The notes under the pieces are model-generated. The model was not told where the DNA came from. It worked only from the letters and a program-made list of their open reading frames with translations, and ran no database searches. A stretch of DNA of 64,000 nucleotides from Paludibacterium paludis (GTDB lineage Bacteria; Pseudomonadota; Gammaproteobacteria; Burkholderiales; Chromobacteriaceae). Shown here piece after piece: positions 43,062 to 52,488 of the stretch (within the stretch, counting starts at the first letter, position 1; every line of letters starts with the position of its first letter). The DNA lies in NCBI RefSeq assembly GCF_018802605.1, contig NZ_CP069161.1:1674001-1738000 (forward strand), given 5' to 3'. The translations under genes and the position numbers were made by a program.

Positions 43062-44609
43062 ATGTCGATTCAAGCTGAACGACCGCTGGGAGCGAGGCAC
43101 TTTCACGGATTCGGGGATGTGCCGGGAGAACTTGAGGCGGATGCCTGCATCATCGGCAGCGGAGCCAGCGGCGCCGTGGCGGCGGATGCCCTGCGCGATT
43201 GCGGCTGGTCCGTCATCATGGTCGAAGAAGGGAGCCTGCTGCGCCGCGATGTCTCCCAGGAGGAAGTGGACGATGCCTCGCCGGCCGCCGAGGTTCGCGG
43301 CGAGCAAGGCTGGGAAGACAAGGGATGGCCATGGAGCACGCGCAATGTGGGCGGCGGCACCCTGTTTTACGGCGGAGCGTCGTTCCGCTTCCCCGACTGC
43401 GATTTCGACGCGTCTTCCTGGCTTCCCGGGCATGGCCTGGAGGTGGCCTGGCCCATCGGCCCCGCCGATCTGGCCCCCTATTACGAACTGATCGAGCGGC
43501 GCATCGGGGTCAGCGGCGGCCGTCCGGACGAACCGGCGGGCGGGCGGGGCAGTCCTTTGCCGATGACGTTGCCGGCCGAGCGCATGTCGGCGGCGGCAAA
43601 ACGCTTGGGCTACGCGCCGTTTCCCACTCCGGTGGCGGTCAACGGGGGGGCGTGCAATCTGGAGAAACGCTGCATCGATTACCAGTGTCCGAATGGCGCG
43701 AAGGGCGACGTTGTGCGCGTTTATCTCAAAAAACTGGCCGATGATCCCGATTTCCTGCTGCTGTCGGGCATCCGGGGCGTCGCTCTGGAGCAGGACACGG
43801 CGGACCGGGCCGCCGCGCTACGCTGCCTGGACCTGGCCAGCGGCGTCACCCGCCGCGTGCGCGCGCGTCATTTTTTCGTGGCGGGCAACGCCATCCAGAG
43901 CGCCGCGCTGCTCTTGCGGTCGGTGACGCCGTTCGCGCCGGAGGGCATCGGCAACCGCCACGATCTTGTCGGCCGCGGCCTGTGCATGAAGCTCAGTCAG
44001 TACGTGCGCGGCATGACGGAGGTTCCGCCGGATGCCGATCGCCATCCGGTGGGGCTGCGCGGACCGTTCTCCACCCTGGCCATCCTCGACCATTATCTGG
44101 ACGCCGGCTGTCCGACCGGCATGGGCGGGCTGATTTACGAAGCGCGTTCGCTGACCTTGCCTCCCGGGCCAGTCCGGCAGTTGCCGATGGAGCTGGAAAC
44201 CATCATCGCGGATACGCCTTCGTACCATAACCGGGTACGCCTCTCGGGCAATCGCGATGCGTGGGGGATGCCCAAAATCGTCATCGACTACCGGGTCGAT
44301 CCGGTGGATCTTGCCCGCCTCGCCTATATGGCCGGCCGATGCGAACGCATTCTGCGCGAGGCCGGCGTGGACGAGGTGAAGTCCAAGCGCGCCCGCTCGG
44401 AGCATGGCAGCACCCATCTGCATGGTACCTGCCGCAGCGGCACCGATCCCGCGCGTTCGGTGCTGGATCCGCATTGCCGCGTGCATGACCTCGAGAATGT
44501 TCATGTCGTGGACGGCAGCTTCATGCCGTTTCCCGGCGGTCTTAATCCCACTTTGACCATCCAGGCCAATGCCTTGCGGGTGGCGCTGCATGTCGCGGGA
44601 GCCTGTTGA
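43062..44609 (+). CDS. GMC-family FAD-dependent oxidoreductase (6'-dehydrogenase role)
   Basis: A 515-residue glucose-methanol-choline oxidoreductase. The FAD motif GSGASG lies at residues 32-37, with a typical GG-rich FAD loop TRNVGGGTLFYGGASFR. The C-terminal catalytic pair is His452/His454 (STHLHGTCRSG) and Asn495 (GGLNPTLTIQANALRVA), preceded by NVHVVDGSFMPFP. NeoG/BtrQ-type enzymes oxidise the 6'-hydroxyl of paromamine (and C-6''' later) so that a class III aminotransferase can aminate it; the aminotransferase is at 35450. GAGGG lies 6 nt before ATG 43062; an open frame from 42912 is inside the preceding gene and not used. Confidence 0.85.
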   Translation: MSIQAERPLGARHFHGFGDVPGELEADACIIGSGASGAVAADALRDCGWSVIMVEEGSLLRRDVSQEEVDDASPAAEVRGEQGWEDKGWPWSTRNVGGGTLFYGGASFRFPDCDFDASSWLPGHGLEVAWPIGPADLAPYYELIERRIGVSGGRPDEPAGGRGSPLPMTLPAERMSAAAKRLGYAPFPTPVAVNGGACNLEKRCIDYQCPNGAKGDVVRVYLKKLADDPDFLLLSGIRGVALEQDTADRAAALRCLDLASGVTRRVRARHFFVAGNAIQSAALLLRSVTPFAPEGIGNRHDLVGRGLCMKLSQYVRGMTEVPPDADRHPVGLRGPFSTLAILDHYLDAGCPTGMGGLIYEARSLTLPPGPVRQLPMELETIIADTPSYHNRVRLSGNRDAWGMPKIVIDYRVDPVDLARLAYMAGRCERILREAGVDEVKSKRARSEHGSTHLHGTCRSGTDPARSVLDPHCRVHDLENVHVVDGSFMPFPGGLNPTLTIQANALRVALHVAGAC

Positions 44610-44611
44610 TC

Positions 44612-45619
44612 ATGATTCTGGCGGACGGTGTAGGCAAAAGTTATCTTGTGCATCGGCGCGGCGAGGCGCTGGGTTCCGCGATAGCTGCGCTGTGGCGCAG
44701 GCGGTACGAGGAAGTGGCCGCCTTGCGGGAGGTGAGCTTCCGTATCGAAGAGGGCGAACGGGTGGGCGTGCTGGGGCCCAATGGCGCCGGCAAAACGACG
44801 CTGATGAAATTGCTCAGCGGTCTACTGCATCCGAGCGCCGGACACTTGCGGGTGGAAGGACATGATCCGTCCCGGCGCGAGGATGCCTTCCTGAAGCGGA
44901 TCGGCCTGGTCATGGGCAACAAGGGGCAACTGATCTGGGATTTACCCCCGGTGGACACCTTCGACATGATCCGGGTGCTGTTTCGCGTGCCCCGGGCCGA
45001 GTATCGGCGTTCGTTGGCGGAGCTGGCTGAACTGCTGCAATTGGGCGACATCATGACCAAACCCACGAGGCAGCTGTCGCTGGGGGAGCGGATGCGTTGC
45101 GAGGTGGCCGCCTCCCTGATCCACCAGCCCCGCGTGCTGTTCCTCGACGAGCCGACCATCGGTCTTGACGTATCGATGCAGGCGGCATTACGCGATTTCG
45201 TCGCCGAGTACAACCGGCGGCGCGAAGCGACGGTGCTGTTGACCTCGCATTACATGGAGGACGTGCGCGTCATCTGCCCCCGCGTGATTATCGTGGATCA
45301 AGGTTCCATTCTTTACGACGGCGAGCTGCGCCGTTTCGTGGCGCACCAACGGCCCGAGCAGATTCTGACGTTTTCCCTGAACGAGAAAGCCCGGCAGACG
45401 GAACTCTCCCGTTTCGGAACGCTGATGCAGGGGGATGAAGAGCGCACCAAGCTGATCGTGCCGCGCGATCAGGTGCCGGAGGTGGTGCGTCTGCTGCTCG
45501 ATCAGCGACTGGCGCTGGATCTGACCATCGAGGATCCGCCCTTGGAAGAGCTGTTGCGCCAGATGTTCGGCAGGACGCCCGCGCCGGCGGTGCGTCAGGA
45601 TGAGGAGGCGACGACGTGA
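44612..45619 (+). CDS. ABC transporter ATP-binding protein (antibiotic export)
   Basis: A 335-residue ATPase. Walker A is GPNGAGKTT (55-63), the signature region is LSLGERMRCEVAASL (LSGGQ replaced by LSLGE), Walker B is RVLFLDEPTIGLD and the switch histidine is in LLTSHYMEDV. The length and the C-terminal extension of about 100 residues suit the ABC-2/DrrA-like drug or polysaccharide exporters. It forms one unit with the two permeases that follow (GTGA overlap). Because it closes the biosynthetic operon, it probably exports the aminoglycoside and may give part of the self-protection. ATG 44612 is chosen; TTG 44606 is possible but less likely. Confidence 0.9.
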   Translation: MILADGVGKSYLVHRRGEALGSAIAALWRRRYEEVAALREVSFRIEEGERVGVLGPNGAGKTTLMKLLSGLLHPSAGHLRVEGHDPSRREDAFLKRIGLVMGNKGQLIWDLPPVDTFDMIRVLFRVPRAEYRRSLAELAELLQLGDIMTKPTRQLSLGERMRCEVAASLIHQPRVLFLDEPTIGLDVSMQAALRDFVAEYNRRREATVLLTSHYMEDVRVICPRVIIVDQGSILYDGELRRFVAHQRPEQILTFSLNEKARQTELSRFGTLMQGDEERTKLIVPRDQVPEVVRLLLDQRLALDLTIEDPPLEELLRQMFGRTPAPAVRQDEEATT

Positions 45620-46389
45620 TCGCGGCGCTGGTGAGGATCCGCTTGCTCGAAACGCTGGCCTACCGCGCGGAGTTTCTCCTGTGGCTGGTCACGCTGACGA
45701 TGCCTTTGGTGATGCTGGTGTTCTGGCGCTCCGTCGCGCAGGATGGCGCGTTTCACGGGTATACCCCGGAGGACTTCAATGTTTACTATCTGGCGGTGCT
45801 GGTCTGTACCTTGCTGACCAATTGCAACAGCGTCTGGGAGGTCAATGAAGACATCCGCACCGGCGAGCTGTCGTTCTGGCTGATGCGCCCTGTCCATCCT
45901 TTCGTCAATTATATGACCATCACCTTCGCCGAACTCGGCTTGGGGCTGCTGGTCGCGTTGCCGGTCTTTTTTCTGGCGCTGGGAATGGGCGGTGACGGGC
46001 CGCCGCGGGAGTGGCTGCGGTTCGCGCTGTTGCCGCCGGCCCTGCTGGGCGGTTTGCTGATCAATCAGGCGATTCACCTGCTGATCGGCAGTCTGGGCTT
46101 CTGGATCGAACGCTCGCTGGTGGTTCACAAGCTCTATGCGACGGCCAGCGCGGTGCTGTCCGGCTATATGTTTCCGCTGGCGTTTTTGCCGGACCGGGCA
46201 AAGGACATGGCCGATCTGCTGCCGTTCCGTTTTGTCATCGCCTTGCCCGTGGAGCTGTTCACCGGCAAGGTGTCGCTCGATGAGGCCATCGGTCTGATGG
46301 CCTGGCAAGCCCTTCTGGTGGCGGTGCTGTTTGCCGCCGCGCTTCTGGTCTGGCGGCGAGGTGTCCGCCGTTACTCGGCGTTTGGATGA
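45616..46389 (+). CDS. ABC-2 type permease (DUF990-like)
   Basis: A 257-residue six-helix membrane protein. Helices include FLLWLVTLTMPLVMLVFW, YYLAVLVCTLLTNCNSVWEVN and GLLVALPVFFLALGMG, with the short motif EDIRTGELSFWLMRPVHPF in the N-terminal half, reminiscent of ABC-2 permeases of the DUF990 kind. It uses GTG 45616, overlapping the ATPase stop, with GAGGAGG upstream. It works as a pair with the next permease. Confidence 0.85.
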   Translation: MIAALVRIRLLETLAYRAEFLLWLVTLTMPLVMLVFWRSVAQDGAFHGYTPEDFNVYYLAVLVCTLLTNCNSVWEVNEDIRTGELSFWLMRPVHPFVNYMTITFAELGLGLLVALPVFFLALGMGGDGPPREWLRFALLPPALLGGLLINQAIHLLIGSLGFWIERSLVVHKLYATASAVLSGYMFPLAFLPDRAKDMADLLPFRFVIALPVELFTGKVSLDEAIGLMAWQALLVAVLFAAALLVWRRGVRRYSAFG

Positions 46390-47177
46390 TGACCCACTAC
46401 CTGTCTGTTGTTCGCATGGCGTTGATGCTCGGCTTGAAGCGGTCGATGCAATACCGCTGGGATTTCCTGATCGAGGGATCCTTGTCGCTGGCCATGGCCG
46501 CGTTGCAACTGCTCCCCTTGCTGGTCCTGTTTTCCGAGCGCAGCTCGGTGGCGGGGTGGTCGGTGAATCACATGCTGGTGCTGATGGGCTGGTACATGAT
46601 GGTGCGGGCGCTGGTGGAGGGGGTGGTGGCGCCGGGCCTCGCCGCATCGGTTGCCGGCATACGCACCGGACAGTTCGATTACACGCTGATAAAACCGGTC
46701 GACTCGCTGTTCCTGTGTTCGCTGGCCGAACTCAAACCCTGGAAAATCATCGATTTTCTCTTCGGTCTTGGCCTGGCCGGCTATGCGCTGTCCCGCCTGG
46801 ATGTCGCGCCGTCAGCCGTCGATGTGCTACTGGCCGCGGTGTTGTCCGTGGCCGGGGTGGCCGCCGCCTATGCGCTTTTCGTGCTGGCGGTCGCCGCGTC
46901 GTTCGTGCTGGTGCGCATCCAGAATCTGACCAATGTGCTGTCATCGTTTCTGGATTTCGCGCGCTGGCCGATCCAGGCGTTCGACCCGGTCTGGCGGCTG
47001 GTGTTCAGTGTGGTGATCCCTCTGGGTGTGATGACCAGTTACCCGGTCATGGCGCTGCTTGGCATGCTCAGTCTGCCGCTGGCCGCCGCTTCCCTGGCGG
47101 TGGCCGCGCTGTTTTTCGCCGCGGCGCGTCTGGCGTGGAGCCGGGCGTTGCGTGGATACCGCTCGGCGTCCAGTTAA
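46386..47177 (+). CDS. ABC-2 type permease, last gene of the cluster
   Basis: A 263-residue six-helix protein, paralogous in layout to the preceding permease (SVAGIRTGQFDYTLIKPVDSLFLC corresponds to its EDIRTGELSFWLMRP motif). The two permeases and the ATPase give a heterodimeric export complex in the inner membrane. ATG 46386 overlaps the previous stop (ATGA); a second ATG follows directly. No clear terminator was found downstream; a 12-bp palindrome (GCTCCCGGGAGC, 47198-47209) is present without a T-run. Confidence 0.85.
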   Translation: MMTHYLSVVRMALMLGLKRSMQYRWDFLIEGSLSLAMAALQLLPLLVLFSERSSVAGWSVNHMLVLMGWYMMVRALVEGVVAPGLAASVAGIRTGQFDYTLIKPVDSLFLCSLAELKPWKIIDFLFGLGLAGYALSRLDVAPSAVDVLLAAVLSVAGVAAAYALFVLAVAASFVLVRIQNLTNVLSSFLDFARWPIQAFDPVWRLVFSVVIPLGVMTSYPVMALLGMLSLPLAAASLAVAALFFAAARLAWSRALRGYRSASS

Positions 47178-47265
47178 GCCGCTTCTGGCCGCGTGGCGCT
47201 CCCGGGAGCAAGGGGGCCTTGACCTGCCCGACCGGAAGGCGTGCCGACCGTTCGGGCGAGTCCCG

Positions 47266-47796
47266 CTAACGCTGATGATCCTGGTGCTCGGGATCCGGGT
47301 GGTGGTCTCCCTCCGGAAAAATCCGGTTTGTCAGCGGCCAGGGAGCGGCGACCAGGATGAGGCCGACCACACATTGGCACGCGGTCGTGATCAGCGGCAT
47401 GCTCTGATCCGGGTTGGCGTAATACGTCATGAACCTGAAACCGTCTATGGCGTACATGCTGATGGCGGCCAAAAGCGCGGGCAGGGTGTGAATCACCGCC
47501 CATAGTCCCAGTATGGCAATCGACGCCGCGGTGAGTTCTCTGGCCGGAATGCGCAGCATGTTGCTGTCGTGGGTCCGGGGAACGAGTTTGTGCGCCACCG
47601 CCATCGGAAACATCCAGAGGAGAATCGCGGGCACCAGCACGAGCAGCATGGCGCCCAAACCGAGAAACCGAAGGTCGGCCGGTGCCGTCAGTTGTTTACC
47701 AAGCAGAGTGATGATGCCAAGACTTTGGAAGGAGATGAGGGCCAGCCAAATAGCGAACAACCGTACACCAAGACCAACGAGCTGTTGCGGGGTCAT
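47266..47796 (-). CDS. Small inner-membrane protein of unknown function
   Basis: A 176-residue protein with about four hydrophobic helices (LFAIWLALISFQSLGIITLL, LGLGAMLLVLVPAILLWMF, ASIAILGLWAVIHTLPALLAAI, LITTACQCVVGLILVAA). The C-terminus is a polar His/Asp-rich tail (EGDHHPDPEHQDHQR) that might bind metal. It converges with the end of the aminoglycoside cluster and is not part of it by orientation. I do not recognise the family. Confidence 0.65.
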   Translation of the reverse strand: MTPQQLVGLGVRLFAIWLALISFQSLGIITLLGKQLTAPADLRFLGLGAMLLVLVPAILLWMFPMAVAHKLVPRTHDSNMLRIPARELTAASIAILGLWAVIHTLPALLAAISMYAIDGFRFMTYYANPDQSMPLITTACQCVVGLILVAAPWPLTNRIFPEGDHHPDPEHQDHQR

Positions 47797-48160
47797 GCGA
47801 TTGCTCCTGATTTTATGATTTTGTCATCATAAATGAGTTTGGTATGGATTGACAGCGTTTGACGCTTCGAAACCATTCCTCGTTTCGGGAATGGCCCGCT
47901 GACCGGCCGACTATCGCCGGGCGTGATAGGGATCTGTCCCGCCGGCCCGACTGCGCGACCGGATTCGGGCGACAAGGAGGTTGCGCGGCGTCAAACGGTT
48001 GTAAAGAAAAGTGTAATGTCTTCGCGGTTTTGTGCGTGATCCGGTTGTATACCGTGGGCATCTGTCTATAACAACGAATAGAGTAGGGAATTATCGCGGG
48101 AAAACCCTGCGGGTCCCGCCAGTACCCACCTTCGGCGGCGCACGATGTCCGGGAGATAAC
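47797..48160. other. Divergent intergenic region
   Basis: No gene is supported in these 364 nt between the small membrane protein (minus) and the PAS chemoreceptor (plus). A GTAAAGAAAAGTGTAATG stretch lies near 48000-48017. I could not identify a sigma-28-type promoter. The chemoreceptor's own frame is open upstream to 48032 but begins properly at the strongly placed ATG 48161. Confidence 0.5.
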
Positions 48161-49753
48161 ATGCGCAATAATCAGCCTGTCACAGATCGCGAACTTTTTC
48201 TTAAGCCCAAGCGACCGATTGTCACGAAAACGGATCTGAAAGGGCAGATTACCTATGTCAATCGGGCTTTTGTCGAGATCAGCGGATTTACCGAACAAGA
48301 GCTGATCGGGCAGTCTCACAATATCGTGCGTCATCCAGATATGCCCTGCGAGGCATTTGACGATTTGTGGCAAACAATCCGCGCCGGGCGCCCGTGGCGG
48401 GGACTGGTCAAGAACCGCAGCAAACAGGGGGATTTTTACTGGGTCGAAGCGTATGTCACACCCTTGAAGGAAAATGGACGCATTGTCGGATACATGTCTG
48501 TCCGGAATGCGCCTTCCCCTGAGGACAAGGCCGCCGCTGAAAAGCTTTATGCCGCGGTCCGCAATAAAACGGCGGTTTTCCCGAAAACCCGAAAACCGAA
48601 TGCCCCGTCTCTGGTTCGGCTGCTCGCCATCGGCCTTGTTCCGCCTTTGCTGGCGCTGGCTGCCCAGTTCGTTGTTCCCGATGCCAACGGGGTCCACGAG
48701 AGCCTCAATATCGGTGTGCTTGCCTGGCTCTGTGTTTGCGCGGTGCTGCTGCACCGGAGCATCGTCAAACCGCTGCAGGTCACTCGGCTGGGCCTCGAAA
48801 AACTGGCCGAAGCGAACTTCAGCGAACCATTCACTCCGAGCGGCCGCCGGGAATTGCAGGCGCTGCAGGCATCGCTTGAAGCGATGCGGATCAATATGCG
48901 CGCTTTGTTTTCCGATGTGGTGGCCGGCGCGTCGACAGTGGAAGGCGCGGCGGCTTGCGTGCACGAGCAGGCCGAGGCCTTGCAGCACAGGGAAGAACAG
49001 GCGCTGGACAGCGGGGCCAGAGTGGCCGCCGCGCTGGAGGAGTTGTCCGTTTCGGTCAACGAAGTGTCCAACAGCACGCATTCCGGGGCCGATCATGCCT
49101 TGAGAGCCGCGCGACTGGCCGAGCAGGGGGAGCGGGATATCACCAGAACGGTCGATGCCACAAAAAAAGCGGTCAAGGAGTTCGAGGAAACAAAGGTTTC
49201 CATCGATCTGTTGAGCAAGTGTTTTGTCGATATTGTTTCCATCACCTCGGTGATCCGGGACATTGCCGATCAGACCAATCTTCTGGCGCTCAATGCCGCG
49301 ATCGAGGCCGCCAGGGCGGGAGAGCAGGGGCGGGGATTCGCGGTCGTGGCCGACGAGGTGCGCAAGCTGGCGGAGCGCACCACGCGCAATACGGGGGAGA
49401 TCGAAGGTTCGGTGTCGGTGCTCAAGGAACAGATTGGCCGGGTATCGGCCAGCATGGACGGCGCGATCCGCGAGGTGCAATTCATCGAAGGGTCGGTGCA
49501 TACCGTCAGCGAAAGTCTGGCTTTGATCAGAACCGCGAGCCATGAGGTTTCCCAGGCCTCGAATTCGGTCGACAGCATGCTAAGACAGCAGTCCTCCTCT
49601 TCGACGGAAGTCGCGCAGAACATGGAGGCGCTGACCGGCTTCACGGAACAAAATACCGTCAGCCTGGGCGAAATCAACCGGCTGGTCAATCAACTGCATA
49701 CCACATCACATGATCTGGAGTCGCTGGTCAGCCGATTCGAGCGCTATCTGTGA
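48161..49753 (+). CDS. PAS-domain methyl-accepting chemotaxis protein (Aer-like)
   Basis: A 530-residue receptor. The N-terminal PAS domain (about residues 20-120) has the Aer-type phrases [37 protein letters not shown] and [24 protein letters not shown]; Aer-like receptors bind FAD and sense redox or oxygen. Two hydrophobic segments follow (about 147-185), then a HAMP-like region and the conserved signalling tip [34 protein letters not shown] lies 6 nt before ATG 48161. No other chemotaxis genes are adjacent. Confidence 0.92.
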   Translation: MRNNQPVTDRELFLKPKRPIVTKTDLKGQITYVNRAFVEISGFTEQELIGQSHNIVRHPDMPCEAFDDLWQTIRAGRPWRGLVKNRSKQGDFYWVEAYVTPLKENGRIVGYMSVRNAPSPEDKAAAEKLYAAVRNKTAVFPKTRKPNAPSLVRLLAIGLVPPLLALAAQFVVPDANGVHESLNIGVLAWLCVCAVLLHRSIVKPLQVTRLGLEKLAEANFSEPFTPSGRRELQALQASLEAMRINMRALFSDVVAGASTVEGAAACVHEQAEALQHREEQALDSGARVAAALEELSVSVNEVSNSTHSGADHALRAARLAEQGERDITRTVDATKKAVKEFEETKVSIDLLSKCFVDIVSITSVIRDIADQTNLLALNAAIEAARAGEQGRGFAVVADEVRKLAERTTRNTGEIEGSVSVLKEQIGRVSASMDGAIREVQFIEGSVHTVSESLALIRTASHEVSQASNSVDSMLRQQSSSSTEVAQNMEALTGFTEQNTVSLGEINRLVNQLHTTSHDLESLVSRFERYL

Positions 49754-49949
49754 TGCCTGGTGGTTGAGGACTTTCCGGGGGCCGGGCGAGTCATCTCCCA
49801 TGCTGGCCGGGTCGAATCTCGTGTGTCTTTGCGCAACGATGGTGAAGGATTCCCGGGTGGGTCGTGCTTGATGAATATTTGCCCCTTTTGCCGCTTGCGT
49901 CCTGACGTCCGGCTGGTTGCGAGGCAACCGGCGCGCATCGTCGCCGGGA

Positions 49950-50741
49950 TCAACACGGAACAATGGTTTCGGCATTATTGATACTGTCTTCGAATAAAGG
50001 TTTGCATAACAGATAACCCTGGATCAACTCGATGCCCAGGTCGCGCAGGCAATGGTATTCACCGAGGCTTTCGACACCCTCGGCGACAAGCAGGATGCCC
50101 AGTTCTCCGCACAGGCCGACGACACTCCGCACGATCGCCTGGCTGGTTGTTCGTGTGTGGATGTCGCGTATCAGTCCCATGTCCAGTTTGACGATGTCGG
50201 GCTGGAAATCCGCCAGCAAGTTCAGCCCAGCATAGCCGGCGCCGAAGTCATCGATAGCCGTCATGAAGCCAATGCGCCGGTATTCGCGAAACACCGTGGC
50301 GAGCCATTTGCCGTCGTCAATCCGCTCACCTTCCACCGCCTCGAAGATGATTCTGTCGACGGGGAAACCATGCTGCCTCGCGGCCTGCAGCGTCGTCATG
50401 ATGCATATATCGGGTCGGTAGATGGCATTGGGCAGGAAGTTGATGGAAACCTTGCCGGCAATGCCCAGCCTGGCGGCCATTTCGATCGCTTTTACCCGGC
50501 ATGCCTGATCGAACTGATACCGGTTGTCGGGCGTCACCTTGTTCAGTATCTGCCCGGCTCCTTCTCCGTGCGCTCCCCGGATCAATGCCTCGTGGGCAAA
50601 GACTTTCCGTGCGCCGGTGTCGATGATCGGCTGGAACGCGTAACTGAATGCGAAGTCAAGCGGACGGCCGTTCCGGCATGCTCCACAGGCAGGCGCGTCA
50701 ACCGGAAGTTCAGCATGTTGCCCTTTGCCGACCGAAGTCAT
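49950..50741 (-). CDS. EAL-domain c-di-GMP phosphodiesterase
   Basis: A 263-residue, nearly stand-alone EAL domain. All the usual catalytic residues are visible: Glu51 in HEALIRG, Asn101 (NFLPN), Glu134 (FEAVEGERI), Asp164/Asp165 in DDFGAG, Lys185 (KLDMG), Glu221/Glu224 (AEGVE) and Gln241 (QGY). It should hydrolyse c-di-GMP to pGpG in the cytosol. The first 30 residues carry a short Cys pair (ACGAC), possibly a sensory or metal site. No GGDEF domain is present. The gene converges with the PAS chemoreceptor. Confidence 0.92.
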   Translation of the reverse strand: MTSVGKGQHAELPVDAPACGACRNGRPLDFAFSYAFQPIIDTGARKVFAHEALIRGAHGEGAGQILNKVTPDNRYQFDQACRVKAIEMAARLGIAGKVSINFLPNAIYRPDICIMTTLQAARQHGFPVDRIIFEAVEGERIDDGKWLATVFREYRRIGFMTAIDDFGAGYAGLNLLADFQPDIVKLDMGLIRDIHTRTTSQAIVRSVVGLCGELGILLVAEGVESLGEYHCLRDLGIELIQGYLLCKPLFEDSINNAETIVPC

Positions 50742-50959
50742 CCTGTGTTCCTTGTGTCAGGTACTCGCTACGGTTTTAAGTTTTTATCATAGTTGTTGGT
50801 GTTGGGAGGGCAACCATCCAAATACCAGCAATCCGGCCAGATTGACGGCTGGCAAACGGCCGCCGACCTCATGAACAGCCCTGTCGCAAGCACGGTGAAG
50901 GGGGCATGACAGGAACGCCGCACAGACGTTTTGGACGCGGCCGGCGGTGGCTCCTTCAG

Positions 50960-52195
50960 TCATTCCTGGCCTGCTGTCCTTATCCAGCGCCGATACCGGC
51001 AGCCCCTGACGGCGGTGTCCCATTGCTGCTGCGCCAGCGCCACGGCCGGCAGCACATTCGGCCGGGAAGGGCGGCCGCGGCTGAGGTGGCGCAACTGATA
51101 CTTCACCATGGCCATATAGCCGATTGAGGCCAGTACTTTGTTTTTCCATAAAATGGCGCGCAGCCGGGGGGAGGCCGATATGTTCCCGCGCCATTTCTCC
51201 GGCAGGCCAGGGTCGATGGCCAGCGCGGTGGCCATGCCGACGAGATCAATCCCGCTGTCCAGAACCTGCTCCGCCACTGGATAGCGGCGAATACCGCCCG
51301 TGACCATGACGGGCATGCGGGCGATGGCGGCGATGTCTTTCGCGAACTCCAGAAAATACGCTTCGCGGGCCAGTGTGCGGCCATCCCGTGCCTGACCGTG
51401 CATGGCCGGAGCTTCGTAGCTGCCTCCGGACAGTTCGATCAGGTCTACGCCAAGCTCGTTCAGCATGGCGACCACCCGACCGGCGTCCTCCGTGCTGAAG
51501 CCGCCCCGCTGGAAATCGGCCGAGTTGAGTTTTACCGAAACGGCGAATCCGGTTCCCACGGTCCGGCGGATATCCCGGACAATGTCCAGGAGCAGACGGG
51601 CCCGGTTCTCGAGACTGCCGCCCCAGCGGTCCGTGCGCCGGTTTGTGAGGGGAGACAGGAACTGGCTGATCAGGTAGCCGTGCGCGGCATGGATCTGGAC
51701 ACCGTTGAAGCCGAATTGCTCGGCCAGTTGCGCCGTTCTGACAAAGCGCGCCAGCACCTCAGCGATATCGCTTTCCGTCATCGCGCGCGGAACGGCGAAT
51801 TGCCTGGAAAAATTGCCCAGCGACATGGCCACCGCCGACGGCGCGATGGTCGCCTGACCCAATGATGCCGGCATCTGGCGTCCAGGGTGGTTGATCTGCA
51901 TCCAGACCTGCGCGCCTTGCGAACGGGCGGTGGATGCCCATTTCTCAAAACGGTCGCCGAATTGCGCCGACTCGAGCACCACGCCGCCCGGTCCTGTCAT
52001 GGCGCGGCGGTCCACCATGACATTGCCGGTGATCATCAGACCCGCTCCGCCTTCCGCCCACACACGGTACAGACGGATCAGTTCATCCGATGGGGCGTGG
52101 TCCTTGTCGGCCATGTTTTCCTCCATGGCGGCCTTGGCGAGACGGTTCGGCAGTACCGAACCATTGGGCAGGGTCAGGGAAACGAAGGGGGTCAT
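50960..52195 (-). CDS. NADH:flavin oxidoreductase (Old Yellow Enzyme family)
   Basis: A 411-residue FMN enzyme of the OYE family. It has LPNRLAKAAMEENMADKDHAPSDELIRLYRVWAEGGAGLMITGNVMV, the conserved substrate/FMN-site segment FGFNGVQIHAAHGYLISQFLSPLTNRRTDRWGGSLENRARL, and VTGGIRR near the phosphate site. The HAAH version fits 2,4-dienoyl-type or xenobiotic reductases that reduce activated alkenes. I use ATG 52195 because GAGGAG is then 6 nt upstream; ATG 52198 is directly adjacent. It is divergent from the MerR gene at 52489, and a long-spacer MerR-type promoter lies in front of it. Confidence 0.88.
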   Translation of the reverse strand: MTPFVSLTLPNGSVLPNRLAKAAMEENMADKDHAPSDELIRLYRVWAEGGAGLMITGNVMVDRRAMTGPGGVVLESAQFGDRFEKWASTARSQGAQVWMQINHPGRQMPASLGQATIAPSAVAMSLGNFSRQFAVPRAMTESDIAEVLARFVRTAQLAEQFGFNGVQIHAAHGYLISQFLSPLTNRRTDRWGGSLENRARLLLDIVRDIRRTVGTGFAVSVKLNSADFQRGGFSTEDAGRVVAMLNELGVDLIELSGGSYEAPAMHGQARDGRTLAREAYFLEFAKDIAAIARMPVMVTGGIRRYPVAEQVLDSGIDLVGMATALAIDPGLPEKWRGNISASPRLRAILWKNKVLASIGYMAMVKYQLRHLSRGRPSRPNVLPAVALAQQQWDTAVRGCRYRRWIRTAGQE

Positions 52196-52223
52196 CATGC
52201 TCTCCTCGGGTAGCGATGACGGC

Positions 52224-52254
52224 ACGATAAGATTAAAGCCGACTTCAAGGTCAA
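52224..52254 (-). promoter_or_regulatory. MerR-type promoter with 19-bp spacer
   Basis: On the minus strand, TTGACC (52249-52254) and TATCGT (52224-52229) are separated by 19 bp, longer than the 17-bp optimum and typical of MerR-controlled promoters. The spacer contains the near-dyad TTGAAG-4-CTTTAA. It points at the OYE gene start (52195), and a MerR gene lies divergently at 52489. Confidence 0.7.
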
Positions 52255-52488
52255 GCTCTGAAGCGAGCCGCAGCACCCTCGCTGTGCGAAAAGAACGGAT
52301 CCGGCGAATTGACCGCGTGTCTTGCCGCTTTTCCGGGCAAGACGCCATGGGCGGTGACGAAATGCTCTATCATCCGAAGACATCCGGCGGCTCCCGTTCG
52401 GACAATATCGGGAAGCAGGATGGGGGCCGGCTCGTTCGCTATTTGCGCCGGCGGGTATCTTTACTGTCAGGTGTTGGTCAGGAGCAGC

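Noticed and set aside
47813..49543. 576-residue minus-strand open frame
   Set aside because: It is antisense to the PAS chemoreceptor and has no recognisable domain.
50787..51194. 135-residue minus-strand open frame
   Set aside because: Most of it lies inside the OYE gene in another frame, and its composition is shadow-like.
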